From an uncultured Desulfomonile sp. (GTDB lineage Bacteria > Desulfobacterota > Desulfomonilia > Desulfomonilales > Desulfomonilaceae): DNA of 21,360 nucleotides. The stretch lies in assembly GCA_937915285.1 (NCBI GenBank), contig CALDNG010000401.1, positions 1 through 21,360 on the forward strand, written 5' to 3'. The translations under genes and the position numbers were made by a program. Under the pieces are notes generated by a model that saw only the letters and a program-made list of their open reading frames with translations, ran no database searches and had not been told where the DNA came from. Shown piece after piece: positions 8,898 through 16,717 of the stretch (within the stretch, counting starts at the first letter, position 1; each line of letters starts with the position of its first letter).

Positions 8898-9767
8898 TCA
8901 TTCTTTATCACTACCTTTGAGCGGAACGCATTTCTTTCCGGCCGAACTGAAAGAAAGATGGTTTTTGAAGCCTGAATAAGGTCTTTTTTCAGATTCAAAA
9001 GTCTCAGTCCACAAGTTTTCTATGGGATCCCAAACGTAAGTTCGGAAATAATAGCTCTTGCCCTGAACAAAATAAACACCCAGGGACCACTCATCAGTTG
9101 TATTGTGCTTGCACATCCTCACATAGACAGAATCACGCTCTCTATTGACCACATCAATAGCCGCATTCTTTATTTTGGTGACATATTTTGAATGATCGTG
9201 TTTACGGAATTCCGGATTTCTCTCTTCAATCTCTGAGCCCAACATTTCGTCTTCATCAGGACCCTGTTTTGTTCTCACAGGTTGCAATGGTTTGTCCCCA
9301 CGTTTCTGATCCTTTTCTTCGGGAAAATCCCTCTGCTCAGCTCCTGTGAGCCTTTTTGGAGGTTTCTGGGCATCTTCGGTCTGGGTTGTGTTATCCTTGA
9401 CTGCTGAGGCTGAAGTCGGCGGTACCGGCTGCTTTGAAACCGCTGACTTTTGATCAGGTTCTGGCTCTTTGGGGCTGTCCTTGATGTCTTCCTTCATCGG
9501 GTCAGAAGAGTTTCTGACTGGCTGGACCGTTTGAGCCTCCGACGAAATCTGAGAAGTTGACTTGTCCTTTTCGGAATCATCAAATTTTGGCTTTATGAGT
9601 GTGGATTGAGGCGATTGTGCTACAGAACGGTCAGATGACTTGATCAGGCCCGAAAATGTTTTAGTGCAGCCCGAAATGATAACCAGCAAAAGCCCCATGA
9701 ACAAAAAGAACCTCAGATTTTTAAGCCATCTGCACGAGTTTTTGCACGAAGGTTCGGAATGATCCAT
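8898..9767 (-). CDS. Predicted lipoprotein with long charged linker
   Basis: A 289-residue protein of unrecognised family. Residues 18-34 are a hydrophobic stretch ending in IISGC, a good lipobox with C34 as the lipidated cysteine; the N-terminal region before it is long and contains C8 and C12. Residues 40-190 are a low-complexity, Lys/Glu/Asp/Pro/Ser/Gln-rich and probably disordered linker. Residues 190-289 form a compact domain with aromatic beta-type segments (SVYVRMCKH, WSLGVYFVQGKSYYFRTYVWD) and cysteines C219 and C280. The layout of lipid anchor, flexible spacer and folded head suits a protein spanning part of the periplasm. The start is the only Met upstream of the hydrophobic core; the ribosome site is weak. 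It is divergent from the PEP carboxykinase gene across a 395-bp gap. Confidence 0.75.
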   Translation of the reverse strand: MDHSEPSCKNSCRWLKNLRFFLFMGLLLVIISGCTKTFSGLIKSSDRSVAQSPQSTLIKPKFDDSEKDKSTSQISSEAQTVQPVRNSSDPMKEDIKDSPKEPEPDQKSAVSKQPVPPTSASAVKDNTTQTEDAQKPPKRLTGAEQRDFPEEKDQKRGDKPLQPVRTKQGPDEDEMLGSEIEERNPEFRKHDHSKYVTKIKNAAIDVVNRERDSVYVRMCKHNTTDEWSLGVYFVQGKSYYFRTYVWDPIENLWTETFESEKRPYSGFKNHLSFSSAGKKCVPLKGSDKE

Positions 9768-9868
9768 TAGAATACAATTCTCGTAATCATTTGAGTCTGA
9801 GTCTAAGCTGTAACTCCATGGGCTCGCTTGCAGGAGCCAATCAAGTCCGGTAGAGGCTATTCCTATAC

Positions 9869-9883
9869 TTTTTGGACCAAAAA
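9869..9883. promoter_or_regulatory. Perfect 15-bp palindrome, candidate operator
   Basis: TTTTTGG-A-CCAAAAA, two perfect 7-bp half-sites around one base. It is 102 bp upstream of the lipoprotein ATG and 280 bp upstream of the PEP carboxykinase ATG. The symmetry suits a dimeric regulator. No regulator is identified. Confidence 0.35.
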
Positions 9884-9886
9884 CGC

Positions 9887-9909
9887 AACCGGGAGACCAC
9901 CTCTCGGTT
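9887..9909 (-). terminator. Hairpin next to a T-tract (possible attenuator)
   Basis: AACCGGGAG (9887-9895) pairs with CTCTCGGTT (9901-9909) around ACCAC. Read on the - strand, the stem has one A-C mismatch and is followed by GCG then five T (which belong to the 9869-9883 palindrome). It could be an attenuator in the leader of the lipoprotein gene or end an unseen short RNA. On the + strand the stem is complete with one G-U pair but has no T-tract. Confidence 0.28.
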
Positions 9910-10162
9910 CATGACCCCTGATTGCCATGCCCTTAATGTAAATAAACAATTCGTGTTTTACCATCATTGTGGTATACATGAGTAGCGCTGTCTGAAATCC
10001 GGATCATTGACAAACCGAATTAATTAGCCAATCAGCGGATATTACGGGCAGTTTCTCTAAATTTTTTCAGCCGCTTGAATGCGAATCAATTTTGCAATCT
10101 AAAACTAACCGGAAAACTACAAGAGACACAAAATAGTCCCACAAACCTTTTCAGGAGGCGGT

Positions 10163-11866
10163 ATGTCAACAGAGAGATTTTTGAATCCAAAACACACTAG
10201 TTCATTTCAAGCTATTATCAAGACAGTTTTCTACGGAAACAACGTAAGAAAAGTCAACTTGAAGGAATGCTACGAACTGGCTAGCAAACAGCCTGGAGTT
10301 ATTGTTACAGATCATCCGATGTATAAAGCCAAAGAAATGGGGCTTCCGGCTGATGCAAAAGTTTTGGTGGTAAATGATGGATCTATATTAGGCAGAACAG
10401 CAAAGGCCAGGGTACTAGTTCCCAAAATGGGCGCTGACAAGGGCAAATATGAGACGATTCTGCGTGAAGCAGTCTACGACATGGGTAACAAGCCACTGAT
10501 CTATGCTAATGCTTACATGGGCCTCGATACGGACTGCATGATCAGGGTTCATTATCTAACCACCGAACGACACGCGATTAATGCGCTTAACGTCTGCCTG
10601 AACTTCCAGCATGAGACGCCTGAATACCTTGAGGAGTACGAGAAATCTACCAGACTGGAAGGCGAAACCGATGTCATTATGATCGCTGACCCTGATTGGA
10701 AGCACCCCGATTTTCCTATTGGATTGGTCATCATAGATCCGGAACATAATGCAGTGGCTGTCCTGGGTTTGAGGTATTTCGGGGAGATGAAAAAGAACCT
10801 CCTGACATTTGGCTGGACGATCGGAGTCAGGGCCGGCATGGTGGCGTGTCACGCCGGAATAAAAGAATTCCATCTGCAGGAGGGGAATTCCTCCATGGCA
10901 GTATTTGGTTTGTCAGGGTCGGGGAAATCTTCGCTCACCAATTCAGCATTCCATGAGGGAGCCATAAAGACTGATCAGGGAGAAAAGGTTACCGTCATAC
11001 ACGATGACGCTTTCAACATCGACATGGCTCACAAGAAGAGTATTGTTCTTGAGCCCAACCTCTTTGACAAAACCGATGGCACCGAGACAGGATCCAAGGA
11101 TATCGATTTCTGGATGACCGCCATGAATCAGATGGTCACAGAGAATGAGCACGGGGCGAAAGTGATCTTTCCTACTGATATCCGGAACAGGAACGGCCGC
11201 GCCATAAAAAGCAGGGAATGGCTTCTGAATCTCGCAGACACCGGTCCTATGCCCAATTACGTGTGTTACCTGATGAAAGACACAACCCTGCCACCTATCA
11301 CTTTCATTTCAAACCACAGGCTGGCTGTCGCAATGGGCGCATCGCTGGCAACCATGAGAACATCGGCCGAGAATGTGGCTGAATCAGAGATGAACCGACT
11401 GGTTTTCGAACCTTTTGCCAACCCTTTCAGGGTTTATCCCCTAACCCTTGATTGCGATCGCTTTGAGGAGCTTTTCAAAAGAGGAGCAGTTGGGGTCATA
11501 CTCAACACGAACAAATTTTACGGATCCAATAGCAAGGAAATAGATATCCCGAAAGAACTGACTCTACCCATGGTAGTGCATTTGGCCAGGGGGAAAATGG
11601 ACATGGAAGACTGGCCGGTGTATCCGGGTCTAAGTCTCCCCAAGAAGGGATCTCTTACCTTTCTTGATAGCGCCTATGATGAAAAGTACACTCCGCCGAC
11701 CACCCTTGACTATTACAAGTTGTTGCAGAAACGAACTCAGCAGAGAATTGACTTTCTGGCTGAACTGACAAGACAGGGTGAAATCCAGGAGAGATTTGTA
11801 GACTCGGTAAGGCTGGCCATGATCACACTTGATGACACCATTAGAGATCTTGAGAAAAAACTTTGA
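10163..11866 (+). CDS. pckA: Phosphoenolpyruvate carboxykinase (ATP-type), divergent
   Basis: A 567-residue cytosolic enzyme expected to interconvert oxaloacetate and PEP with ATP/ADP. Overall similarity to E. coli-type PckA is low, but by-eye alignment keeps the active site: R78 in LGRTAK (for the GRSPKDK arginine), K210/K211 in FGEMKKNLL, H230 in ACHAG, the P-loop GLSGSGKSS (249-257, where GLSGTGKTT is usual), the metal-binding pair D281/D282 in VIHDDAF, R346 in NGRA, and TLPPIT for the usual LPPVS. The ATG has a strong AGGAGG (10153-10158). It is a single gene ended by a strong terminator. In an anaerobe it may serve gluconeogenesis from acetyl-CoA-derived carbon or PEP carboxylation with ATP gain. 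It could instead belong to an uncharacterised PEPCK-like family with altered substrate. Confidence 0.85.
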   Translation: MSTERFLNPKHTSSFQAIIKTVFYGNNVRKVNLKECYELASKQPGVIVTDHPMYKAKEMGLPADAKVLVVNDGSILGRTAKARVLVPKMGADKGKYETILREAVYDMGNKPLIYANAYMGLDTDCMIRVHYLTTERHAINALNVCLNFQHETPEYLEEYEKSTRLEGETDVIMIADPDWKHPDFPIGLVIIDPEHNAVAVLGLRYFGEMKKNLLTFGWTIGVRAGMVACHAGIKEFHLQEGNSSMAVFGLSGSGKSSLTNSAFHEGAIKTDQGEKVTVIHDDAFNIDMAHKKSIVLEPNLFDKTDGTETGSKDIDFWMTAMNQMVTENEHGAKVIFPTDIRNRNGRAIKSREWLLNLADTGPMPNYVCYLMKDTTLPPITFISNHRLAVAMGASLATMRTSAENVAESEMNRLVFEPFANPFRVYPLTLDCDRFEELFKRGAVGVILNTNKFYGSNSKEIDIPKELTLPMVVHLARGKMDMEDWPVYPGLSLPKKGSLTFLDSAYDEKYTPPTTLDYYKLLQKRTQQRIDFLAELTRQGEIQERFVDSVRLAMITLDDTIRDLEKKL

Positions 11867-11888
11867 TAGACCCAAAGTCAAAAAGCGA

Positions 11889-11917
11889 CGCAGGCAGGGT
11901 TGCATAGTCAGCCTGCG
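11889..11917 (+). repeat. Hairpin in the pckA 3' untranslated region
   Basis: CGCAGGC (11889-11895) pairs with GCCTGCG (11911-11917) around a 15-base loop, just after the pckA stop and before the main terminator. It has no T-tract. It may stabilise the 3' end of the mRNA or be a secondary terminator element. Confidence 0.35.
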
Positions 11918-11932
11918 CCTTGAATCGGAATA

Positions 11933-11967
11933 AAAAGAAAGGCTCCTGTAAGAGCCTTTCTTTTTTT
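11933..11967 (+). terminator. Strong bidirectional rho-independent terminator
   Basis: GAAAGGCTC (11937-11945), a six-base loop CTGTAA, and GAGCCTTTC (11952-11960) are followed by seven T; A-rich sequence before the stem gives a T-rich tract on the - strand too. It lies between convergent pckA (+) and the small membrane protein gene (-) and should serve both. Confidence 0.88.
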
Positions 11968-12009
11968 CAACACCGATTTGTTTTGATTAATTATCGGATC
12001 TGTGAGCTG

Positions 12010-12423
12010 TTACCCGTTTTGGTTTGGAGGGTAAATATCGGACTGAACCGTACACGATGGTTTAGGTTCGCATTTGGCGCCCTTCAATCCAATCTTGTTG
12101 AAAAGAGGAACGATGAAACCTCCAAGCCATGCCTGCGGGAGGAATTTCTCGGTAACCCAGACCATCACGAAAACTATTCCAGCGATTATCCCCGCCCCAA
12201 TCAGGAAACTTATCAGCACCGCCAATCCAGACAGGAGAAGGCAGAAATAAACTGGAAAGAGGAAACCATAAATGAAACCACGTCCTACGCGGGTCGCAGG
12301 ATCATCGTCCTCATCTTTGCCAAGAATATCGTTGAAAAGGTTGACAAAATAGTTCTTCTTGTAATAGCTCAACGCCGCGCTAATCAGACCCAAAGCTATC
12401 ATTCCGATCAATTTCCAAAGCAT
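12010..12423 (-). CDS. Small integral membrane protein of unknown function
   Basis: A 137-residue protein. A hydrophobic N-terminal helix (about 4-21) is followed by a polar, acidic loop (NDILGKDEDDDPATR, 31-45), then a long hydrophobic stretch (about 48-92) that can form two transmembrane helices, then a polar tail with C118, C124 and a Pro/Asn-rich end. The start is well supported: AGGAGG six bases before the ATG and a good promoter upstream. It lies 137 bp downstream of ffh on the same strand but has its own promoter and shares the bidirectional terminator with pckA. An open frame on the opposite strand covers the same DNA but lacks these signals. The family is not recognised. Confidence 0.78.
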   Translation of the reverse strand: MLWKLIGMIALGLISAALSYYKKNYFVNLFNDILGKDEDDDPATRVGRGFIYGFLFPVYFCLLLSGLAVLISFLIGAGIIAGIVFVMVWVTEKFLPQAWLGGFIVPLFNKIGLKGAKCEPKPSCTVQSDIYPPNQNG

Positions 12424-12473
12424 ATTTTCCTCCTGTTATGGTTCATGCCCGACTAATGGAATTCAGGCTTTAT

Positions 12474-12502
12474 AGAATAAAGATTTTTAATCGATCTAAC
12501 AA
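12474..12502 (-). promoter_or_regulatory. Candidate sigma-70 promoter for the small membrane protein gene
   Basis: On the - strand, TTGTTA (12502-12497) and TATTCT (12479-12474) are separated by exactly 17 bp, each matching 4 of 6 consensus bases. The start of transcription would fall about 45 bases before the ATG. Confidence 0.42.
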
Positions 12503-12560
12503 GCAATAGAATGACTGACGATTCAAATTTTTGTTGATCCACTCTCTGAAAAACTACCCG

Positions 12561-14093
12561 TCATCTTTTTGATTTCTTGCGCGCTTTACGGGCCTCCTTG
12601 TTTTTCTTCCTCTGTTTATCAAGCGTTTTCTTGGAAGTCACCTTACCCTTGGATAACTCGGGGAGGGCAAATGGGTTCTCAGGTGTAGGAACTGCACCCG
12701 TTCCAGACCCTGTGAGTCCTGAGAATCCGTCACTGAGCATCTTTTTTAAGCCCTTGAGACGCTTGAACCTCCCTTTGATTTTACCGCCGCCCATCGCGCT
12801 CATCAGGTCTCTCATGTCTTTGAACTTGGTTAGCAGGTCCTTGACCTCACTGTCTTTCCTGCCCGACCCAGTAGCTATGCGTTTGATACGGCTGTCGTCG
12901 ATGATGTCCGGTTGCTTGCGTTCTCTCGGAGTCATGGAATTTATGATGGATTCCACCCGAACCAGTTCATAGTCGTCGATGGTGGCCTGCTGAGGCATTG
13001 CCCCCTGAAAGAATGGCAATTTTTCCAGCACGTCTTGAAGCGGCCCCATTTTCTTTATGGTTTTCACCTGATTAAGAAAGTCGTTCAGCGAGAAATCCCC
13101 TTGAAGCATGCGCATTGCGTCTTCTTCGGCTTTTTTCTCGTCAACTACTTCCTCAAAGTCGCGGACTAGCCCGACAACGTCTCCAAAACCCAGAATCCTT
13201 GAGGCCAGCCCATCTGGTCTGAATTCTTCAAGGCGGTCCAGTCCCTCTCCCATACCTACAAACTTTATCGGAACCCCGGTTGCCTCTTTGACTGAGATAG
13301 CCGCTCCACCGCGAGCGTCACCATCCAACTTTGTAAGTATGAAACCGGTCAGGGTGATGCGCTCGTTAAAAGCCCTGGCAACATTCACAGATTCCTGGCC
13401 AATCATGGCGTCACAGACAAGAAGCACATTGTCAGGGGACGTAAGCTCCTCTATCTGTCTCAGTTCTTCCATGAGAGATTCATCGACGGTAAGCCTGCCG
13501 GCTGTATCAAAGATTGCTACATTGCATCCGAGCGTGGCGGCCTGAGCCAATGCTTTCGAACATATCTGGGGTGGGGCGCCGCTCTCCGAGAAAACGGGAA
13601 TGTTTAAGGAAGCCCCAAGGGTCTTCAACTGATCAACAGCAGCAGGACGGTACACGTCGGCTGCGACCAGCATCGGCCGCTTTCCGGACTTCATCAGAAG
13701 TTTGGCTAGCTTGGCTGACGTGGTTGTTTTTCCGGAACCCTGGAGTCCTACCATCATTATGGCGCTGACCGGACTGGCCTTGAGGTTCAGGCCCGTGTCC
13801 GCCGGTCCCATGAGTCTGACCAGCTCGTCATGGCAAAGTCTTATGAAATGATCGCCAGGAGAAACCTTGAGCTTCTTGTCCTTGTGCTTGACCCTTACCT
13901 GAACGATCTCGCCCAGAGCCTGTTCCTTGACCTTGTCAAGAAATGACCTGGTTACATTAAACTCTACGTCGGCTTCCAACAGGGAGACTCTAACAATTTT
14001 AAGGGCTTCCGCCAGATTCTCCTCATTGAGAGTCCGCATGCCCTGAAGATACTGTTTAGCGTCCCGGAATCCACGACTCAGAATTTCAAGCAC
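12561..14093 (-). CDS. ffh: Signal recognition particle protein Ffh (SRP54)
   Basis: A 510-residue SRP GTPase that, with 4.5S RNA, binds signal sequences of nascent membrane proteins and docks with FtsY. N domain: 1-100. G domain: P-loop GLQGSGKTT (116-124), DVYRPAA (146-152), DTAGR (196-200), TKLDGDARGG (254-263), and the closing VGMGEGLDRLEEF. M domain: about 325-440, with the helix pair QGDFSLNDFLNQV and the RNA-binding MTPRERKQP...SRIKRIATGSG. The C-terminal 70 residues are a Gly/Pro linker and a strongly basic Lys/Arg tail. Length is at the long end for bacteria. The start is GTG (14093-14091), with AGGAGG eight bases upstream, and MLEILSRGF aligns with normal Ffh starts. It is transcribed divergently from the adjacent dehydrogenase gene. 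Confidence 0.97.
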   Translation of the reverse strand: MLEILSRGFRDAKQYLQGMRTLNEENLAEALKIVRVSLLEADVEFNVTRSFLDKVKEQALGEIVQVRVKHKDKKLKVSPGDHFIRLCHDELVRLMGPADTGLNLKASPVSAIMMVGLQGSGKTTTSAKLAKLLMKSGKRPMLVAADVYRPAAVDQLKTLGASLNIPVFSESGAPPQICSKALAQAATLGCNVAIFDTAGRLTVDESLMEELRQIEELTSPDNVLLVCDAMIGQESVNVARAFNERITLTGFILTKLDGDARGGAAISVKEATGVPIKFVGMGEGLDRLEEFRPDGLASRILGFGDVVGLVRDFEEVVDEKKAEEDAMRMLQGDFSLNDFLNQVKTIKKMGPLQDVLEKLPFFQGAMPQQATIDDYELVRVESIINSMTPRERKQPDIIDDSRIKRIATGSGRKDSEVKDLLTKFKDMRDLMSAMGGGKIKGRFKRLKGLKKMLSDGFSGLTGSGTGAVPTPENPFALPELSKGKVTSKKTLDKQRKKNKEARKARKKSKR

Positions 14094-14175
14094 TTGGATG
14101 GCCTCCTGGAAAAAGTTACTTCCTGAACTCTTTTTTATAACATATTAGACTCTGAAATGTAATAGTTTTCTTTAC

Positions 14176-14204
14176 TTGCCCCGATACGGGAATTCTGGTA
14201 TAGG
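14176..14204 (+). promoter_or_regulatory. Candidate sigma-70 promoter for the kdnB-kdnA-kdsB unit
   Basis: TTGCCC (14176-14181) and TATAGG (14199-14204) are 17 bp apart, with a TGn extended -10 (14196-14198). Transcription would start near 14211, giving a leader of about 33 bases. The spacer contains a small CCCG-ATA-CGGG symmetry. The 150-bp region also serves divergent ffh; a TATAAA box on the - strand near 14137 lacks a good -35. Confidence 0.5.
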
Positions 14205-14243
14205 TTGTCCGTTTTAGTCTCAGAATAAGCTAGAGAGGTTGAA

Positions 14244-15404
14244 ATGATAGAGCGGTTGAAGCATTTCCATTTTAAGACAAGAATCGTGTCAGGGGTAGCG
14301 GCCATTTCCGGCCTGGGTGAGTTAGCTAAATCCATGGGGGCCACAAGATATTTGATGGTTGCCGACCCATCCCTTGAGAGTCATGGAATCCTGGAATCCG
14401 CTCGAAAAAGTCTCAGGGACCACAATGTGAGTGGTGAAGTAAGTTTGAAGGTTGAGCCTGAGCCGTATCTAGACAACGCTGATTCTGCTGCGGACATTGG
14501 TCGCGATCTCAAGGCCGACATTGTCATAGGTATTGGCGGTGGTTCGGCAATGGATACAGCCAAAGCGGCGGCGGTATTGCTTACTAACCCCGGGCTTGCT
14601 GAAGCGTATGTGGGATTGAACGTCGTAAAGAAGCCCGGTGTCCCGACGATAATGATCCCGACAACGGCCGGAACGGGTTCGGAAGTCACGTTTACCGCAG
14701 TGTTCACCAACCGGCAGACCAAAGCCAAAGGCGGCATCAACAGTATTCACATGTTCCCCGACGCAGCATTACTGGACCCGGAACTAACCTTGTCCCTGCC
14801 TGCCGATGTTACGGCCTCGACCGGAATGGATGCTCTGACTCATGCCATAGAGTCTGTCACAAGCCTGTCTTCAACAGTTTTCACTGAGAGTCTTTCGTTT
14901 ACAGCGATCCGTCTCATATCTGCCAGCTTGCGACGAGCAGTTTACAGGGGTACTGACATTGAGGCACGTGAAAACATGCTATTGGGCAGCCTTTTCGGCG
15001 GATTGGCGTTAGCGGACGCAGGAGTGGGCGCAGCTCACGCCCTGGCTTACCCATTGGGTGGTAATTACAGGATTCCGCATGGCCTGGCTAATGCTGTTCT
15101 TATTCCACATGTAATGGAATTCAATCTCCCTGCAGCCGAAAGATCAATGGCTCTTATTGCGCAAAGCATGGGAGAGTCAGTGGAAAGCCTTTCTACGAGG
15201 TGGGCGGCTGAGGCGGCCGTGGATGGTGTGAGGACCCTGTGTGACGACATCAATATTCCTGGGGGACTTTCTGAAATAGGAGTTCCTTTCGAGGACATTC
15301 CAATGCTCGTAGAGGGAGCCCTAAAGGTCACGAGGCCGGTTGAGAACAACCCCAGGAAGTTGGGCGCAGAAGAAGCGACGTTAATTTATGAGGCGGCCTT
15401 CTAG
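14244..15404 (+). CDS. kdnB: Iron-type alcohol dehydrogenase, probable Kdo C8 oxidase (KdnB-like)
   Basis: A 386-residue group III (iron-containing) alcohol dehydrogenase family protein. Seen directly: nucleotide-binding GIGGGSAMDTAK (96-107), PTTAGTGSEVT (139-149), and the four expected metal ligands D196, H200 (MDALTHAIES), H265 (AHALAYPLGG) and H279 (IPHGLANAVLIPH). The family covers many alcohol substrates, so the specific call rests on context. It is followed by a DegT-type aminotransferase and a CMP-Kdo synthetase, the same trio as Shewanella kdnB-kdnA-kdsB. There KdnB oxidises the Kdo C8 hydroxyl to an aldehyde for transamination. Shewanella KdnB was reported to use metal and O2 rather than NAD(P); the GGGS motif here leaves NAD(P) use open. 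ATG is preceded by GAGAGG. A generic fermentative dehydrogenase is the main alternative. Confidence 0.75.
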   Translation: MIERLKHFHFKTRIVSGVAAISGLGELAKSMGATRYLMVADPSLESHGILESARKSLRDHNVSGEVSLKVEPEPYLDNADSAADIGRDLKADIVIGIGGGSAMDTAKAAAVLLTNPGLAEAYVGLNVVKKPGVPTIMIPTTAGTGSEVTFTAVFTNRQTKAKGGINSIHMFPDAALLDPELTLSLPADVTASTGMDALTHAIESVTSLSSTVFTESLSFTAIRLISASLRRAVYRGTDIEARENMLLGSLFGGLALADAGVGAAHALAYPLGGNYRIPHGLANAVLIPHVMEFNLPAAERSMALIAQSMGESVESLSTRWAAEAAVDGVRTLCDDINIPGGLSEIGVPFEDIPMLVEGALKVTRPVENNPRKLGAEEATLIYEAAF

Positions 15405-15499
15405 TTTTTACCAAAGTTGATGGCTGAACGGTTTTGAGGCTGTTTTGAATAAAGCGCAGACGAATTGCAAATGCGCACAGATATCACCAGGAGAATAAG

Positions 15500-16705
15500 A
15501 TGCCAGGCTATGAGTGGATCGGCGACAAGGAGCGTGAACAGGTAAACCAGGTCTTTGATACCGGCATACTCTTCAGATATGAATTTAAGAATGAGAGAAA
15601 CGGGGTTTACAAGGTTAGGGAGTTTGAAGAGAAATTTGCGGCTTTCAACGGAACCCCCTATGCCCAGGCCGTCACTTCAGGCACTGCTGCCCTGAAGGTG
15701 GCCATGGCTGCTCTAGGAATACAGCCGGGTGATGAAATCATTACCCAGGGATTCACTTTCATCGCTACCTTTGAGGCGATAATTGAGGCCGGCGCCATAC
15801 CGGTTCCCTGTGAAATCGATGACACCCTGAATCTTGACCCGGAAGATTTCCGAAAGAAGATAACACAAAAAACTGCCGCAGTAATTCCTGTTCACATGCT
15901 GGGATCTCCTGCAAGGATCAACGAAATAATCCAGATCGCATCGCAGAAGGGCATCAAGGTCCTGGAAGACACCGCTCAGGCTCTGGGCGCATCGGTGAAT
16001 GGAAAAAAAGTTGGATCCATTGGGCATGCAGGAACATTTTCATTCGATTTCTATAAAACGATCACTACCGGTGAAGGTGGGATGGTCATAACAAATGACC
16101 AGAATACATACGTCAGGGCCTCGGAATACGCTGACCACGGTCACGACCATAACCCCGCAGTCGGCAGAGCCCTCGAAGGAAGAAGTTTTCTAGGCTTCAA
16201 CTATCGAATGAACGAAATGCAGGGCGCAGTTGGTTTAGCCCAGCTAGAACGGTTACCAGAAATACTGAAGGTTCAGAAAAACAATCAGGAGAAAATCAGG
16301 AGCCTGTTGGGAAGCATCAAAAATATTGAACTGAGGGCTTTACCAGAGGGAGCGCAGGACAGTCATACGCACCTGTGTTTCTTTCTGCCTGATTCTAACA
16401 AAACCCTGGAATTCCATAAACGCCTCACATCCAACGGTGTTAGCGCAATCCACTTCCAGAATAATCTATGGCATTTTCTGCCCAACTGGGAGCACTTGAT
16501 TGGCCAGAAGACTGCGTGGCCCGGTTGTTTCCCCTTCGGGAAACCATACTGCCAGTCGGAAATCAGTTATTCCCCTGACATGCTCCCGAGGTCCGCTGAC
16601 TACCTTTCAAGGACCATAGTGCTTCCAATCAGTCTGAAACTCGACCGAGCTTCCATAGACAGGATATGCAATGAAATAGAAAACATATCCAGGGATATTC
16701 TGTAG
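15500..16705 (+). CDS. kdnA: DegT/DnrJ/EryC1-family aminotransferase, probable Kdo8N synthase (KdnA-like)
   Basis: A 401-residue PLP-dependent sugar aminotransferase. Hallmarks: substrate/PLP segment TSGTAALKVAMAAL (59-72), VLEDTAQALGA with D157 and Q160 contacting PLP, Schiff-base lysine K186 in SFDFYKTITTGEGGM, and YRMNEMQGAVGLAQLERLPE. Length is typical. Family members aminate keto- or aldehyde-sugars using glutamate. Placed between an iron-type dehydrogenase and CMP-Kdo synthetase, the best inference is amination of 8-oxo-Kdo to 8-amino-3,8-dideoxy-manno-octulosonate (Kdo8N), as for Shewanella KdnA. ATG has AGGAG a few bases upstream. It lies 95 bp after the dehydrogenase gene and 12 bp before kdsB. 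Another C-terminal amino-sugar pathway is possible, but no nucleotide-sugar dehydratase or epimerase is nearby. Confidence 0.78.
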   Translation: MPGYEWIGDKEREQVNQVFDTGILFRYEFKNERNGVYKVREFEEKFAAFNGTPYAQAVTSGTAALKVAMAALGIQPGDEIITQGFTFIATFEAIIEAGAIPVPCEIDDTLNLDPEDFRKKITQKTAAVIPVHMLGSPARINEIIQIASQKGIKVLEDTAQALGASVNGKKVGSIGHAGTFSFDFYKTITTGEGGMVITNDQNTYVRASEYADHGHDHNPAVGRALEGRSFLGFNYRMNEMQGAVGLAQLERLPEILKVQKNNQEKIRSLLGSIKNIELRALPEGAQDSHTHLCFFLPDSNKTLEFHKRLTSNGVSAIHFQNNLWHFLPNWEHLIGQKTAWPGCFPFGKPYCQSEISYSPDMLPRSADYLSRTIVLPISLKLDRASIDRICNEIENISRDIL

Positions 16706-16717
16706 GCCGGAAGTTAT

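Larger units (their letters stand above)
9768..10162. other. 395-bp divergent intergenic region
   Basis: No gene was found here. Short frames, such as a 24-codon one from 9911, lack coding features. It should contain promoters for both the lipoprotein gene (-) and the PEP carboxykinase gene (+). Visible elements are a perfect 15-bp palindrome (9869-9883), an adjacent 9-bp hairpin (9887-9909), and a TTGACA box at 10007-10012 that has no good -10 at 16-18 bp. The leader before pckA is long and AT-rich. Confidence 0.6.

Noticed and set aside
10007..10012. TTGACA as a promoter for pckA
   Set aside because: No reasonable -10 box occurs 16-18 bp downstream; kept only as a note in the intergenic entry.
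11920..12456. 178-codon open frame on the + strand opposite the small membrane protein gene
   Set aside because: It starts inside the pckA terminator, has no ribosome site and has a composition unlike a folded protein. The - strand frame has AGGAGG, a promoter and transmembrane helices.
13108..13545. 145-codon open frame antisense to ffh
   Set aside because: Ser/Pro-rich shadow of the strongly conserved ffh frame with no ribosome site.
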